Origin: Rhypophila decipiens
Lineage: Eukaryota; Ascomycota; Sordariomycetes; Sordariales; Naviculisporaceae
DNA: 55,410 nt
Assembly (NCBI GenBank): GCA_033297075.1
Contig: MU858272.1
Location: 1 to 55,410 of the forward strand
Reading direction: 5' to 3'
In this document: positions 33,615 through 45,564 of the stretch, one piece after another
How positions within the stretch are numbered: position 1 is the first letter of the stretch
Layout of the letters: every line of letters starts with the position of its first letter
Position numbers and translations under genes: made by a program
The notes under the pieces: model-generated
What the model was told of the DNA's origin: nothing
The model's input: only the letters and a program-made list of their open reading frames with translations
Database searches by the model: none

Positions 33615-36600
33615 TTTGCAAGTGTGGACACTTGCCGTAGCTGGATGTTGCTTGGCAGGAGGTGAGATAGTATTCCTTATCTATGGAGAACTCGGCTCCT
33701 GTGGATTGTGGAGGCTTGGGTTTACCCGCCGAGTGGCGATGTTCCCACTTTCCCTTGGATGAACCGATCCCTTCTTGAATGCATGACCAGATCGTGGTTT
33801 TGGGAATTGTGTTTATCTTATTGTTACATGGCTTTTCTCAAGTGGTATTAAGTGGTTGCAACAGTGTAACATGTCCGTTGGCCTATCTTTCAATCTAGGT
33901 AACCCCCAAACTTAGACACAAGATTTCGCGGTACCCAGAACCAATCACAAAGCTGCTGCTGAATGCGTAACTGTCTAAGCTGGTGAAACCATGCAGGATC
34001 GCGGCTAATTTTGTCCACACTATGACTGTGAATCCTGGGATGATAGTATGCCCGGTACCTGTGATATCGGCCGAGGCGGCCGCCTGGTTGCTGACATGGT
34101 AGTCCTGTTGAAGTCATGTAGTAACAGATTGAGTCCTCTGGTGTTACACAGACTAATCCTATCTGGATCATGAGGCCGAGATATGTGACCAGAAGAAGCA
34201 CCCCAGGTACTTATCCAGCATCGCGGCTGTGTAAACCCATGCATGCGTTGCGTCGGTTGCGAAGCTGATACAGGTTTCAATTGGCAAACATTCTGCCAGC
34301 TGAAGCCTTGAAGTCTTGGCAAACAGCGACACCCATCTCCTTAGATCATGTGGTGGTCCTGCTGCGCGCGCTTGTCACCAATCCGGTGGAAGGTCGAGTC
34401 TGGCTTGCAGTTGTAGCGTTATCAAAGCTATAGGAGCTAAGGAGCCCCGGACCCTTGCAGATTCTATATTGTTTGCGCCAACGTTGGTGTTTATGTTGAC
34501 CTCTGGTGTCTGCGTCAAGAATAGTACAACGGCTGTTTGGTCTCACATCAAGATCACAGCCACGTTAGGGTGTGATTTTGAAGAGAAGAGTCGAAAGATT
34601 GAGTTCAACTTCTTAACGTGCTCGGTAGGAAGCACCGACAGATTGAACATGGCTGGAGTCGTTGATACAGTGTGCCGTTGGCGTGCATCCATTACCTCCA
34701 TACCAATCACACACGGATAATGTTTGGTATCCCAATCTCGCGACTTGTTCCAATTCAGATCGGGGACAATAATATTAGTATTCTTTCCCCACATACTGGT
34801 TGTTCAGAGATCTATGTCTGACAACACCACTGTGGATTTGGTACGGCTCAGTTTCGGATATGACAATAAGAGAATTAAAGTGATCATGGTCAGCGCGATG
34901 TGCTCATAATACTGCCGCAGGTTGAGGTTTGGACTTAGAGCTCGAATCGACACACCTTCTAGCAGTGCATACCGGCTCTTCGGTTTCAGAAATGCCCCCA
35001 ACTTAACTGGACATTCCTTGTGCGAACAAGACGCCAACATCATGTTTGTGAATCCAACACTGGTCGGTGACGCCGATAGTTCCTTGACAGTCCAAAGACA
35101 ACTCGCTAATATTTGATGCTTGACGTGATCTGTTTGAAGCTATCCGACGGAGAGAGTGTGCTCTGTTGGGCGTCGGAAGAACAAGAGAAAACTGAGATGT
35201 GATCGGTAATTCCGCCGCATGGATTGCGTCAATGTGAGTTGACCGAGTCACTTTTAACCTATCGTGTCGATCGTGAAATCGAGTGGGCGGCAATCACAGG
35301 CGAAGATGGCTGGGAGTGGAGAGTCGGACCGCCCAGAAAACAGACCAAAGAGGAAACGGGTGAGCAAAGCAAACAAGGTGAATCAAGCAAGCTATTTGTT
35401 GCGCCCGGTCCATGACCACCATGACGGTCAATATACCTGTCACTGCGGACAATATCGCGGCATTAAAGAGCAGGCTTCCAGAAGGGGTTGGAAATAGTGG
35501 GTCAGCCCCTGCAGGGTAAAAGGGTGCTGAATGCATGGAAGCCTTCTAGAAGCAATCCCACCATGCAGAGCCAAGACATGCAGAGTGCTGCTTTGCCTTG
35601 GCGCCTGCAGCACAGTGTGTTGTCTAAGCACTGTGGTGCATGTACTGCAGGACGGAAGGTGCTCATGTCCCTCGTCGGGTATCGGTACCTTTCACGGCTT
35701 CCTTGGTGTAACCGGGTCACGACAGCCGGTTAACAGCTAGTCGAGGTAAGACTAAGAACGATCTGATGCGTGACGGCTGGGCCCTAACCGAATTCAAGCC
35801 GTCAGCCCGGTTCTGCAGGTGTCAAGTTCAACAAATGACTGGACCCTAGCGGTACGAAGTCCAACGGGCAGTTGGTTCCGAGATTTCGCCGACTCCAACC
35901 CCCTCTGAGTGTGGCTGCGGAGCAGCAAAAACAGCAACAATGGCAGGCGCTATCAAGCGGTCTCAATTGGGCTGCAGCTTGCAAGTACCTCTTTGCGGAC
36001 CACAGCGGTCGATGCCCAGTGGTCTTTCCCCGAGTACTCCTTTTGTCATTTGATGCGCACAAAAGGCAAGAACACCCCTCATTGGCCCTTCCTGACGAGT
36101 TTGCGTCAAGTGCATCCACCAATCATATGGACAAGACCCTGGGCCTAGACAGGGGCCAGTCTTCGAGAACATGCATGGAAGGTACGCCCCGGCGCCACCT
36201 GGACTTTTTATACTTATCGAGTGACCGGCCACTTGGCTGTGACTGCCATTGGAATGGAAAGTCACTCTTCATCAGCACACCGACCTTGAATGCTCTAGGT
36301 CCTTGGCAGTGCCATTCCCAGTTTCCACTGTTGTCAAATTGTTCTGCTGTTCCACCCCAGTCAACCTCGATACACAACCGGTAGGCGAAGACGTTTCTAG
36401 CTCTTTGCAAGCCATGTTCCGGCGAAGGGAACAACCGTCACTTGCCGATCCGAGCGACAAACCCAAGTGCGGTATCGACCGCCATGATGGTCGGTCTGCA
36501 TTGCAGATATCCCCCACTTATTATGACATTCACCCTCCTCAGCCCCTGAACACTTGGACCCATCTCTGGCCTAGGATTGAAACCGCATCATTCCAGCCTC

Positions 36601-37036
36601 AGCTCACACCCAATGACAGACACCTCCAGTACAAACTTAGCACTCTTGTCCTCCCCACCCATCAATCTGCACACCCCTGTTTCTCTGGACGAATTCGACA
36701 GACCCTTCAAGAGCCGGCCTTGCTCACCACTCCATGTCAACCGAGATATTGTCTCCTTTTCATCATATTCTATCTGGAACCGCCCATTAACCCAACAAGG
36801 TCTGGTTCCACGTGCTGTATGACCGATATTCATTTTTTTTGCGCCCCAGAGCCGCATAATCTTGACTTCTTGGCCTTGTCCTTGTCTTAATACATTACCC
36901 TACCCTCGGGCGCGCGATTATCGTCACCCTCGTTGCCAGAACGGTTATTTGTTTCTGTTACCCACAGTTCCACCTCAAACCACAAACACCAATATCGCAG
37001 CTTCTTATCCTTCCGACTTCTATAAGTATCTCGAAG
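33615..37036. other. Long intergenic stretch, no supported gene
   Basis: These 3.4 kb contain many short open frames on both strands, none with a recognisable domain, signal peptide or credible splice pattern. The last several hundred bases before 37037 are C/T- and A-rich, as expected for the leader of the Clr5-ankyrin gene. An open frame at 36249-36890 there looks like chance reading through that leader. Confidence 0.45.
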
Positions 37037-39509
37037 ATGGCTCCTTCACGACAGCGGCCATGGTCTCAGGACGCTACACCTGCCATGTCTTCACCAGCGC
37101 TTACCGCCTCAAAAGCCTCCCACGGTGCCTCCAGGATCGGTCGTCCTCCCCAGTGGACCATCTCTCGATCACGGAAGCTCGCCCGTCTCTATGTGTACAC
37201 CACGCTGTCCATTGAAAAGATCATCAAAGTCCTGGAAGATGATGTCTTCAAGCCAAGGTAACCTAACTCATGGTCCCCATTCAAGAACTTGCAGGCAGGC
37301 TACTTGATCCTCAGTTGAGACCACGTCCTACAACACCTCATGATGATGGCTGATCGTGGAACCCTAACCCGGGCGACAGAAAGAATTCGGCGCAAAAGAC
37401 AATCCACAAGATGCTCGACAACGATCCTCGATACCTCCGCCCTGATTCTCGCCTCGAGATGAACCAGCGTATAGGCAGTCTGGCATCTTCACCTGCTCGC
37501 ACCCAAAGTCGACAGAAGTTGCCGTTTCTCGGTCCCCAATATCCCATTCCGCTCAGGACACAGGGATACATACCAGTAGAGGTTGGGCTTCGCATACCCC
37601 AATTACAGAACGCAACCAGCTAACGAGAGACCACTTGAAGGAAGAAATCGACCTTTCGGGACTGGGTACCTCTTCAACTTCCAGCCCTCGTTCCTTTGCC
37701 TTGGACAGCCCGTCTTTACTACCGTCCTCAGGCTCTCAGTGTGGCATTACCGAAGGACTGAGAAATCTGTCAACCGCAGAACGGATGGTTGATGCCGCAA
37801 AGTCCTCCGACAATAGTCAGTTCAGCGTCCAACGTATCCGGCGGCGGGTCTCTGATTGCTCGATGACTTATGCATCACAAATATCTACCCTGCTCAAGCG
37901 ACTGTCCATAAGCAGTGAGCTGGATGGGGATGATGAAGAGGGCCAATCTGGGCGCATATCACCATTTGACGGCTTGGCCGAGGTCCACGGCCTCTCTGGG
38001 AATGAACCGAACAGAGAAATGGGCCAAGGGCTGAATAGATGGGGATACGCCCTTCCTGGAGCCTACCTTGCGGCTTACAGGTGGCATTGCACTGACCCTT
38101 CCAATCCCGACCATGCGATCGGCCGATGCTGGTGCTTTGTCACAAGAGAGATGACAAGCACCCCAGATGCCTGGTTTCTTCCCAATGGACAGTTGAGCGA
38201 CCGTTCCAAACTGGCCCTCTCTGATCCAGCCCAACCCAATATCTTTCCCAGCGATCACTTTGGCAACACGGCCCTGCATTTGTTTGCTTCCATTGCAGGA
38301 TACTGGGAAGTACTGTTCGGAATGTTGTTGCATGGAGCGAACGCTTGTGCAGTTAACACAGGAGGGCAAACATTTCTCCACGTCTTACATGAGGAATGGT
38401 TCGTGAACCTCTCCAGCCCCTCAGCACCACTCAGACAGCTTTTGGCTTTCCTTCAACAGCTTGCTCCAGATCTTGTATATGACAGAGACGCATATGGCCG
38501 TACGTTCTTCCATCACGCATGCTCTCTTGCTGGCAACGATGAAGCATTGGTGGTGCTGCTATCCTCACTCCATCCAGCCAATCAACTACGGCGCGACGCT
38601 TTTGGTTTTGCTCCATCGTTCAACGACCAGTTCGGTGATGCAAATCTTCCGCCAAGAGCTGGGGTTTCAGAATACGGCGTTGATGCACCCCCAGACCACC
38701 GCCAGGGTGAGAGCAGACCTTCATCTGCAGATGAGGTCTCATTCTTAGCCTATCATGCCCGACTTGTCCAGGTCATCCAGTCTTCCTATAACGACGCCCA
38801 GGTAGAAGATAGCGAGGGCCGCAACGGTCTGCACTGTCTCGCCGAGGCCATCATCAACCAGCAGACCATGGATGAGCAGCGCTCGGTCATGACGGCAGGA
38901 CGCGCGGCAAAACGCAAAGAGTCAATAAGCACTCCTACTCCTTCACTAGCCGGCTCGAGCACAGCCGCGAGCGTCCCTGCTATCTCTGCCAGCAGTAGCA
39001 GATCCAATGCTGAAGGGACCCTCCTCGCCAGACTCCGTCACCTTGAGGGTCTCACCATCCACTCTACTCATCCCGTGGATATCAACCACTATGACAAGTA
39101 CGGGAATACTGTCTTGATGGCGTTTATTACCCATATCTCGGATGATCAGGATGACAAGTCCAAGACTTTGGTCTCTACACTTGAGACGCTCATCCATGCA
39201 GGTGCTCGTACCGAGGCTCGTAATCGCCTCGGTGAGACGGCATTGCTAGTCGCTGCCCGGTTGGGACGCAAGGCAGCATTGACTACGTTACTGGAGAATG
39301 GCGCTAATGTGTATGCTCGGGATGCAAGAGGTCGGGGGATCCTTGAGGTAGTGGATGAGACTTGTCGGGGCGCAAAGGCGGATGTTGCGTTGTATGCTCG
39401 ACTGGAGGCTTGTCGAGTTTTGTTGACGGGAAGGCGAGATTGGGGTGTTGTATTTAGGCCTAGTATGGTGATGGAATGGAGTCTAAGAGGAGATGGTCGT
39501 GGAATCTAA
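37037..39509 (+). CDS. Clr5-domain ankyrin-repeat protein
   Basis: Exons 37037-37257, 37380-37468 and 37516-39509 give 767 residues in one frame. The Clr5 domain, a short DNA-binding-like module of fungal proteins, lies at about residues 38-100 (PPQWTISRSRKLARLY, then LEDDVFKP, with KNSAQKTIHKMLDNDPRYL after the first intron). Ankyrin-like units follow, spread through the C-terminal part (DHFGNTALHLFAS, DAYGRTFFHHAC, EDSEGRNGLHCLAEA, DKYGNTVLMAF, NRLGETALLVAARLGRKAAL, then LLENGANVYARDARGRG). Between them are Ser/Thr-rich linkers. The second intron (47 bp; GTATAG donor, CGACAG acceptor) is inferred because it alone restores the frame. Related Clr5-ankyrin proteins are common in Pezizomycotina and their targets are mostly unknown; a nuclear role is inference. 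Confidence 0.82.
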
Positions 39510-39679
39510 GGGGTTTAATTTAGGGTCTGAGTAGTATTTATGGCATTAAGATACCTGGGATTAGATTCTCATACTTCGGTTTCGTGGATTGGATTCTTAA
39601 TCAATTGTGAAATAGATATAGACTATAAGACATTATATACACCTCACCAAATGGTTGAAGTTGGGGTGATATTTCCTTT

Positions 39680-39927
39680 GGCGCCTAATATTCAGGCACT
39701 ACTACTCTCATATACAGGCACTAGTCCGATACTCCAATTTCAATTTCTCAAGGGGTTTATTCTAACTAGTTAAGGCCTCCTATCTCGTCTAGCCAAGGCA
39801 TTTATTCTAGCCAGTCAAGGCCCCTATTCTATTCTAGTCAGGGCATTTATTCCAACAAGAGTAGTGCCTGTATATAAGAAGACTGGTGCCTGTATATGAG
39901 AGGACTGATGCCTGTATATTAGGGGCC
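39680..39927. mobile_element. hAT-like MITE with perfect 8 bp target duplication
   Basis: Terminal inverted repeats start GGCGCCTAATATTCAGGCA on the left and GGCCCCTAATATACAGGCA on the right arm. Similarity continues through a second copy of the CATATACAGGCAC motif, giving arms of about 50 bp. Both sides are flanked by TTTCCTTT (39672-39679 and 39928-39935), an exact 8 bp duplication as made by hAT transposases. There is no coding capacity. Internally, GCATTTATTCTAGCCAGTCAAGGCC-type segments (long TTTATTC repeats) are repeated three times. Confidence 0.8.
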
Positions 39928-39938
39928 TTTCCTTTGCC

Positions 39939-41157
39939 TCAGCCGCCCACATTCCCACTTATGAAAACCACTAATACGGCCGCATATCTGATGTTGAGAA
40001 CGAGTTAGAGAGGCGTGGGATGAGGGTGAACAGAGTACTTACGCAGCAGTCGAACCATGAATCTCTGACCTCTTTGCATTCGTCAAAACGCTGAGGCTTA
40101 TGGCGAAGACGCTTGTGAAGAGAACCACCAGGCCGAGTTTTGCCTCTGGTGAAGTGGTTTTGTATAGAACTAGGATGGAGCCGAAGAGAAGTAACGCTGC
40201 GAGAATGGCGCTGAGGTAACCTACGAATGTGGATAGCTTTTGTCCGGAGGCGTAGCCTACGATGGGGATGTCGGTCCCATCTGTTGGTGTTTCCTGCTGT
40301 AATGGAAAGAGTTGGGTCGTGTAAGTTACAGAACCTGATGGGGTATGACTTGGCAAGGATCGAAGGAACCTGAAAACATTATGGAGAGGGAAGGAATGTG
40401 ACGATTTGCTTTCTGAGGATATGGGAATGGGTACTGGTCATTGATCATTGAGGTATTTTCCGTCCGTACTCAAACCATATTTCCGGGATTGAGTGTGCGA
40501 GGCGACTGTTTCACTAACCTTGAAGAAGTAGCCGAAGTGGTCTCTTACGAAGACAGTCAATCGGTCGAGGTCTTGTAGATGGTGAACTGCTACAAGATCA
40601 TTTGGGTCGTTATATACAGTTGCACTGGAACCGCCCAATGTCGGGAATGAGTCTCCGTCGCTAGGCCTTCCGTGAAAGAATACCTCGCGGAAGGCTTTGA
40701 GGGTCTTTCTATCTGGAGGAGGAATTGCTGCCAGTGTGCTTTCGAATATTAAGGCTTCTCCTGAGCGTATATAAGATTCTTGCACGGTTCTAAGAAAATG
40801 GGATGCCTGATGTGAAATGTGGTCTTGAAGGCAATAGAGGAGACTCTTACTGTATTCTTTGATGGTCTCTTTTATCTTAATCATCAGCTCCATCCTTGCG
40901 GGATCCTCGGCTTGCCTCTTCTTATAGTCGGCCCAGTTTCGAAGAGACTGTGAACGTTCCTTCGAGATTTGATCTTCATCGTCGAAAATATCAAGTTGTG
41001 CCTGAAGCTCGGCAAGTTCGGCTTGGATGTTGAGTAGGTTACGGACTGCGAGCCGATCGAAGCGCTTGAAGATTCCGGTCGTTCTGTCCGGGTCGCTGGC
41101 TATGAAGGCGGCAAGGGATGGGAAACCGTCGGCGTAAATCCTGCTTGTAGTCATCAT
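39939..41157 (-). CDS. DUF6594-family membrane protein
   Basis: Exons 41157-40519, 40296-40043 and 39987-39939 give 313 residues. The first exon begins MMTTSRIYADGFPSLAAFIAS, followed by the helical, acidic DUF6594 body (coiled-coil-like LNIQAELAELQAQLDIFDDED). The second intron joins FGYFFK to ETPTDGTDIPIVGY through the acceptor CATTACAG, which is less certain because an alternative acceptor lies upstream. The end carries two to three membrane spans (FVGYLSAILAALLLFGSILVLY, then GLVVLFTSVFAISLSVL, NAKRSEI) and, after a third splice, STAAYAAVLVVFISGNVGG. Proteins of this fungal family have this soluble-then-membrane layout and no established function. The stop codon is 3 bp from the duplicated target site of the adjacent MITE. 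Confidence 0.82.
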
Positions 41158-41787
41158 GACGCAGGTTATTCATATGGCTACGTTTATAAATGCCCGGGTG
41201 TCTTGGTGTTTACTTATGTGATATCTCAGTCGAATTGACGCCTTGTTGGAGAGATGCCAGCCCTAAAACAGGTTGCGCAAATTGTAAGACCGATATGATA
41301 TGAGGAAAATTGTGGCTGATTTGCCATGTGGGTCCACAACGGCATAAGTCCAAATGGTTTCTCCAGTCACGGACTCTGGATCTGGGCACCACTCGATGTT
41401 GTGTGACAAGGACAACCAATCAAAGGCTCTTGACGCTCGACAACCGGCAGTCCTGCAGAATTTCAGGGCGGTGAGAACAGCATGTCTGCCCAATGATGTC
41501 TTATTTTAGTGCCCGTCCTCTGGAGGCCGCCGTTGTTGAAAGATGCACTTCCCATGTTTCTTCCTGGCCAACGATGTGGTTGAGGGTCAGCTAAATCCAC
41601 CGACTAGTTTTCTTTACCTGTTACACCATTTGCACTCAGAGCTCGCATTACAGGTTATATATTTGCTTCATTCTTCTTGTGTGATATTCAAGATGGACAC
41701 GAAAAGTGAAGACTTCTTTGACGATGACGACTATTTCCCCCCGGATTCCCCGGCTCTTCTTCCGTTTCGACCCGACTTGATACCCGG
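41158..41787. other. Intergenic between divergent genes
   Basis: This is the upstream region of the DUF6594 gene (minus) and the retropepsin-zinc finger gene (plus). An acidic open frame from the ATG at 41692 (MDTKSEDFFDDDDYF) leads into the next gene but in another frame. It may be a 5' exon or an upstream open reading frame. Confidence 0.4.
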
Positions 41788-43818
41788 ATGGACATTTCTC
41801 GCGGCCAAGTCAGGAACCGGGACTTGAACTTCAATCCTGAGTCCGATGACGAAGATTTGGACATTGTAAGATAAACCGAACAATCACCCTTAAATCTTCT
41901 AACATGTCCACAGAATTTACCTTGGGCGTTTGACTTGCGGGATGACGATGGAGCTCCTTCCATAGAAGTCATGCGGCGGTCAAAAGAAAAGCGGAAACTG
42001 AAACTCACCAAGAAGGACATGATTCTGGTCAATGCCATGGCCGGCAGTAGGATGGCTGAGGAAATTGGACAAAACGGAAAGTTCTACGACAACGACAGCA
42101 GCATTGAGCCGGCGGCCCATGAGCCTCCAACCAAGCTGACTCGGAAAAGCAGACAACGGAAGCGTCTTTCTCTCCCCCTCGTGTTACATACCAAGGGCGG
42201 TCAATTCAGGGTAACAGGGTGTCCCGACACGGGGTCCGAGGACAACATTGTCTCACTCGAGCTAGTGAAGCGGCTTGACCTGCCCGTCAAACCTGTCGAC
42301 AAGGATACACGAATGTTTTCCCTTGCCAATGGAAAAAGGATATCCGCAGTGGGCCAAACATCCTTTCGCTACACATTCGGCGGCGACGAGGAGTCAAACA
42401 TCCTATCAGAGTGCATTGCTTACGTCTTTGAGACTCTGGTAGTGCCCTTGATAACGGGAGCCGAATTCCTGACGCAAACCAAGATCTTCACTGAACGCAG
42501 GGAGTTATTGGTAGAGGAGATGATACCTATGATGCAGTCGCTTCGTGTTAATAGCGTCGGAAAGCCGAAGCAAAGCCTTGTTTGCAGGCTTGACACGTTT
42601 GTCGGCTGTGCCAACGCAGATACTGGATCCGATCTCGACTTGATCAGTCCGGACTTCGCAAGGACAAGGGCTATGAAGATTGAGCCTGCGATGGAACAAC
42701 TTCAGTTTGCTGATGGCAGTATCTCTTACACTTCTGGCCTTGTAGAGACGTCGTTTGCTATTGGGGTCGTCGATAATGTCAGGGGGTTTGTTCAGAGTGG
42801 ACGGACTTTGAACCTGGACTTCTTCGTCTTGGAATCGTTGTCTTCAGATATTTTGGTCGGTCAAGACACACTTGAGGAGCTGAGTGTTTTCATGAAACAT
42901 AATAAGTGCCTTCTTTCGGTCGCTCCAAGTCTCGGGTTGTCAGACTGCAACATTATCCGACATATTGGGAGCATCGAGACCAAGCTTTCGAAGATGGCAG
43001 ACCTGGCCACGAAAGTCGTGGACAAAGTGCTTAGGAGGCCTGCTACTGCTAGTAAGTCTTTATCCACCTGTCCAACCCCGTACAGTCTGGAATTTATTGT
43101 GCTTAACTGACATAAACGCCGGTTCAGACGCAGAACTTCATACTCCTGGTTGTACTGTACGGACGGAGAGGCAGAATTTCATTGACATTCAGCGGGAAAA
43201 TGCTCGACTCGAAGAACTGAACTCGCCGGAATCTTCAACCATGACCTCATTCGGCCCCGGCTTATCAACATCAGACACTCCCAATCATGGTTCGAGTGAA
43301 GAGTCTGGGATTTCTTTTCATCATTCACCAAACTTCATCCTAGTACCGAGCACGTACGCGTGCACTTTCCCAGACTGCACAGCACCACCTTTCCAGACAC
43401 AGTACCTCCTTAACTCCCACTTGAACGTGCACTCCAGTGGCAGACCCTATTACTGTCCTGTATCAGGCTATCCTCGAGCAGAAGGCGGGGAGGGATTCAA
43501 ACGATACGAAATAATGCTCAGACACGGGCTTGTGCACGACTCACCCGGATATTTTTGCCCAGTTTGCCCAGATCGCGAACACAAGTATCTAAGGCCGGAC
43601 AATTTACAGAGGTTTGTCAATACTTCCCCAACCCCTAGCACTCAAAAATAATGAGTATAACATGTTTCTTCTCACTGACAATTGATCTGGATGAACACGA
43701 CAGACATGTACGGGTTCATCACCCCGACATTGACAAGGACGATCCTAAACTTCGCGCAGTCCTCAGTCAGCGACCTGACGGACCAAATAGGGGACGTAGG
43801 AGGAGAGGCGGACCTTGA
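41788..43818 (+). CDS. Tandem retropepsin-like aspartic protease domains fused to C2H2 zinc finger
   Basis: Exons 41788-41865, 41914-43051, 43128-43611 and 43704-43818 join to 604 residues with matching phases. Two successive units each start with an aspartyl-protease motif (CPDTGSEDNIVS, Asp near 131; NADTGSDLDLIS, Asp near 262) and end with the hydrophobic-Gly signature of retropepsins (PLITGAEFL; DILVGQDTL). One chain therefore carries both halves that form a retroviral protease dimer. Residues from about 482 form a Cys/His zinc-binding region (YACTFPDCTAPPFQTQYLLN, HLNVH; YYCPVSGYP; YFCPVCPDREHKYLRPDNLQ, then HVRVH across the last intron) and a basic tail (NRGRRRRGG). The first finger of the middle pair seems to lack one Cys (SGYP where SGCP would be usual). 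The start at 41788 (MDISRGQVRNRD) is chosen by frame; a further upstream exon is possible. Confidence 0.75.
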
Positions 43819-44772
43819 TCCCAAGAGAGATGAATATAAGGTAATAAGCGAGCTCTTAGTGTAAGAGCGGGTAATGAAAGGCCCCAGCCGGGTATGACTT
43901 TGTTGTAGGTAGCTAGGTCGAAAGATGGGTCGTGACGATACTTTACATACTTCCCTTTTGTAAAGAATACTTGACTTTGAGTTTAGAGTTTGAATATAGA
44001 GTTGGGCTCAAAATTGAGTTTGGACACGAGTGACGAAGTTTTGTATCACGACTACAAAAAACCAAGAATAAAGTTTACACATCAGATAATTCTCTCAAAT
44101 TCATTAAGAAGACTGGAAATATGTTCAAGAAAGAAGGTTAAAAGCATATGTGATGAAATTTGGATACATGTCCTGTTTTGAGTGGCATGTACTCTAGGTT
44201 ATATAGGCACCTACGTGAGATTTCATTCCTTCTTCTTCGCCTGGTTGGTAGTCTACGCGGCATCCAGTCTGTGATCCGTCACAAGTCGCTTTGCTACTTG
44301 CTGAGCAAGAATTGAATGGATAAGAAACCTATTTAGTTGGTGTCTACTAGGCCCCAGTTGGACATGGTTTGGCTGCGTATGGGTTGCCCGCTGAGCGTGA
44401 TTCTTATTCACAGAAATGGTTGGTATATCTGCATGTTCTAAGAATACAAGTAAACGGCGGCGGCGTGAGCTCCTTGAAGAGACCGTGCAATCACTTGCTT
44501 CTTCATCCAATCATCCTTGGGTTAGATAGAAATCTCCACTTCTGCTTTCGGCCGGAGGTAGCAGTACTGTTTATAAATGCTAAAGTCATGCTCGTCCCTT
44601 GGCTCGTGTATTCCCTTACAAGTCTGTGCCATGTCTCTCAATTGCCTTGGCCAAAGGCTCATACCCGGCGCTAGATACCTTAGCCAGCGAACGCACCCAT
44701 TGTCTCTCTTTGTCAGCCAGGCATTAAAGATGATTAAGTGTATCAGTCCTGGTCTCATGATCAGGGCTGCCG
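43819..44772. other. Intergenic between convergent genes
   Basis: The first few hundred bases are AT-rich. A short frame overlapping the stop of the gag-like gene (44522-44788, minus, starting MERRIAAALIM) shows no pol, protease or integrase motif. No long terminal repeat was recognised. Confidence 0.45.
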
Positions 44773-45564
44773 CTATTCTCCGCTCCATCTCTTCTCCCTT
44801 TTGCAGACCAAAATCTCATGCATCAGGATATTCATGTCCGAGTCCTCGCCATAGCGACAGATATTCTTAGACTCGTTCACAAGATGTCTTTTCAGCGCCT
44901 CATTCCAAGCCTCGTCCGGCTGCCCCAGTCCCAATTCTTGTAAGCTCCTCCATAAGAAGCGAAGTCTGGCTAATCCCTCGTGCACTGAATACTCACTCCA
45001 GTGTCCCGGATAGCCAAGCGGCCCGGATATTGCTTCTCTCATCTCACTGACTGCATTCTTGATCAATGCAGGATTGATGTAAGGATAACACTCGCAGATG
45101 AGGTCGTAGAGGTCTTTGGGATCTGGTCCGTCCAGGATTGTTTGGTGGTCTTCCTCTCCTTCCGGCTCCGGTGCGGCGGTATCCCAAGTCATGTCGTAAC
45201 GATCACGCTCAACAGGCGTGAATCCCATTGATCCGGATCCAGAAAACGCTTCGGGCTCGTTGTTCAGCAGTGTCTTGACTACATTCTTTGACAGACTGTT
45301 GAGGATGACTTGGTAACATTTCGCGCGGTCGCAGCGCCATTTGGAGAGGGCTTCGTCTCGGGGTTCGTCTTCCGGTATACTCCTTCGGGTGTTGAATATC
45401 GGGCCAGGACGGGGCGGCACATTCTCGGTGATGTATCGGAGCAGGTCTCTCGTCGCGAGGCTACTGCGCAGTGCCGCTCTCCATTCTAGAAAGTTGTTGT
45501 TACCTTGGAGCTTGAACGAATCGCGGTCCTTTGGCTTTACGCCTGTATTCTTTTGCGTACTCAT
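44773..45564 (-). CDS. Retrotransposon gag-like protein (copia type), solitary
   Basis: A single intact frame runs from the ATG at 45564 and encodes 263 residues. The N-terminus (DSFKLQGNNNFLEWRAALRS) is the opening of Ty1/copia-type gag polyproteins. A helical region follows (YQVILNSLSKNVVKTLL; PKDLYDLICECYP), as do LARLRFLWRSLQEL and KRHLVNESKNICRYGEDSDM, consistent with the gag_pre/UBN2 fold. No CCHC zinc knuckle, protease, integrase or reverse transcriptase lies within or downstream, and no flanking repeats are visible. It is either the surviving 5' part of a dead copia element or a domesticated gag gene; the absence of stops over 263 codons favours recent insertion or function. Confidence 0.65.
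   Translation of the reverse strand: MSTQKNTGVKPKDRDSFKLQGNNNFLEWRAALRSSLATRDLLRYITENVPPRPGPIFNTRRSIPEDEPRDEALSKWRCDRAKCYQVILNSLSKNVVKTLLNNEPEAFSGSGSMGFTPVERDRYDMTWDTAAPEPEGEEDHQTILDGPDPKDLYDLICECYPYINPALIKNAVSEMREAISGPLGYPGHWSEYSVHEGLARLRFLWRSLQELGLGQPDEAWNEALKRHLVNESKNICRYGEDSDMNILMHEILVCKREKRWSGE

Noticed and set aside
36249..36890. 213-residue open frame before the Clr5-ankyrin gene
   Set aside because: Composition is that of a C/T-rich leader; there is no motif, and a rival antisense frame exists.
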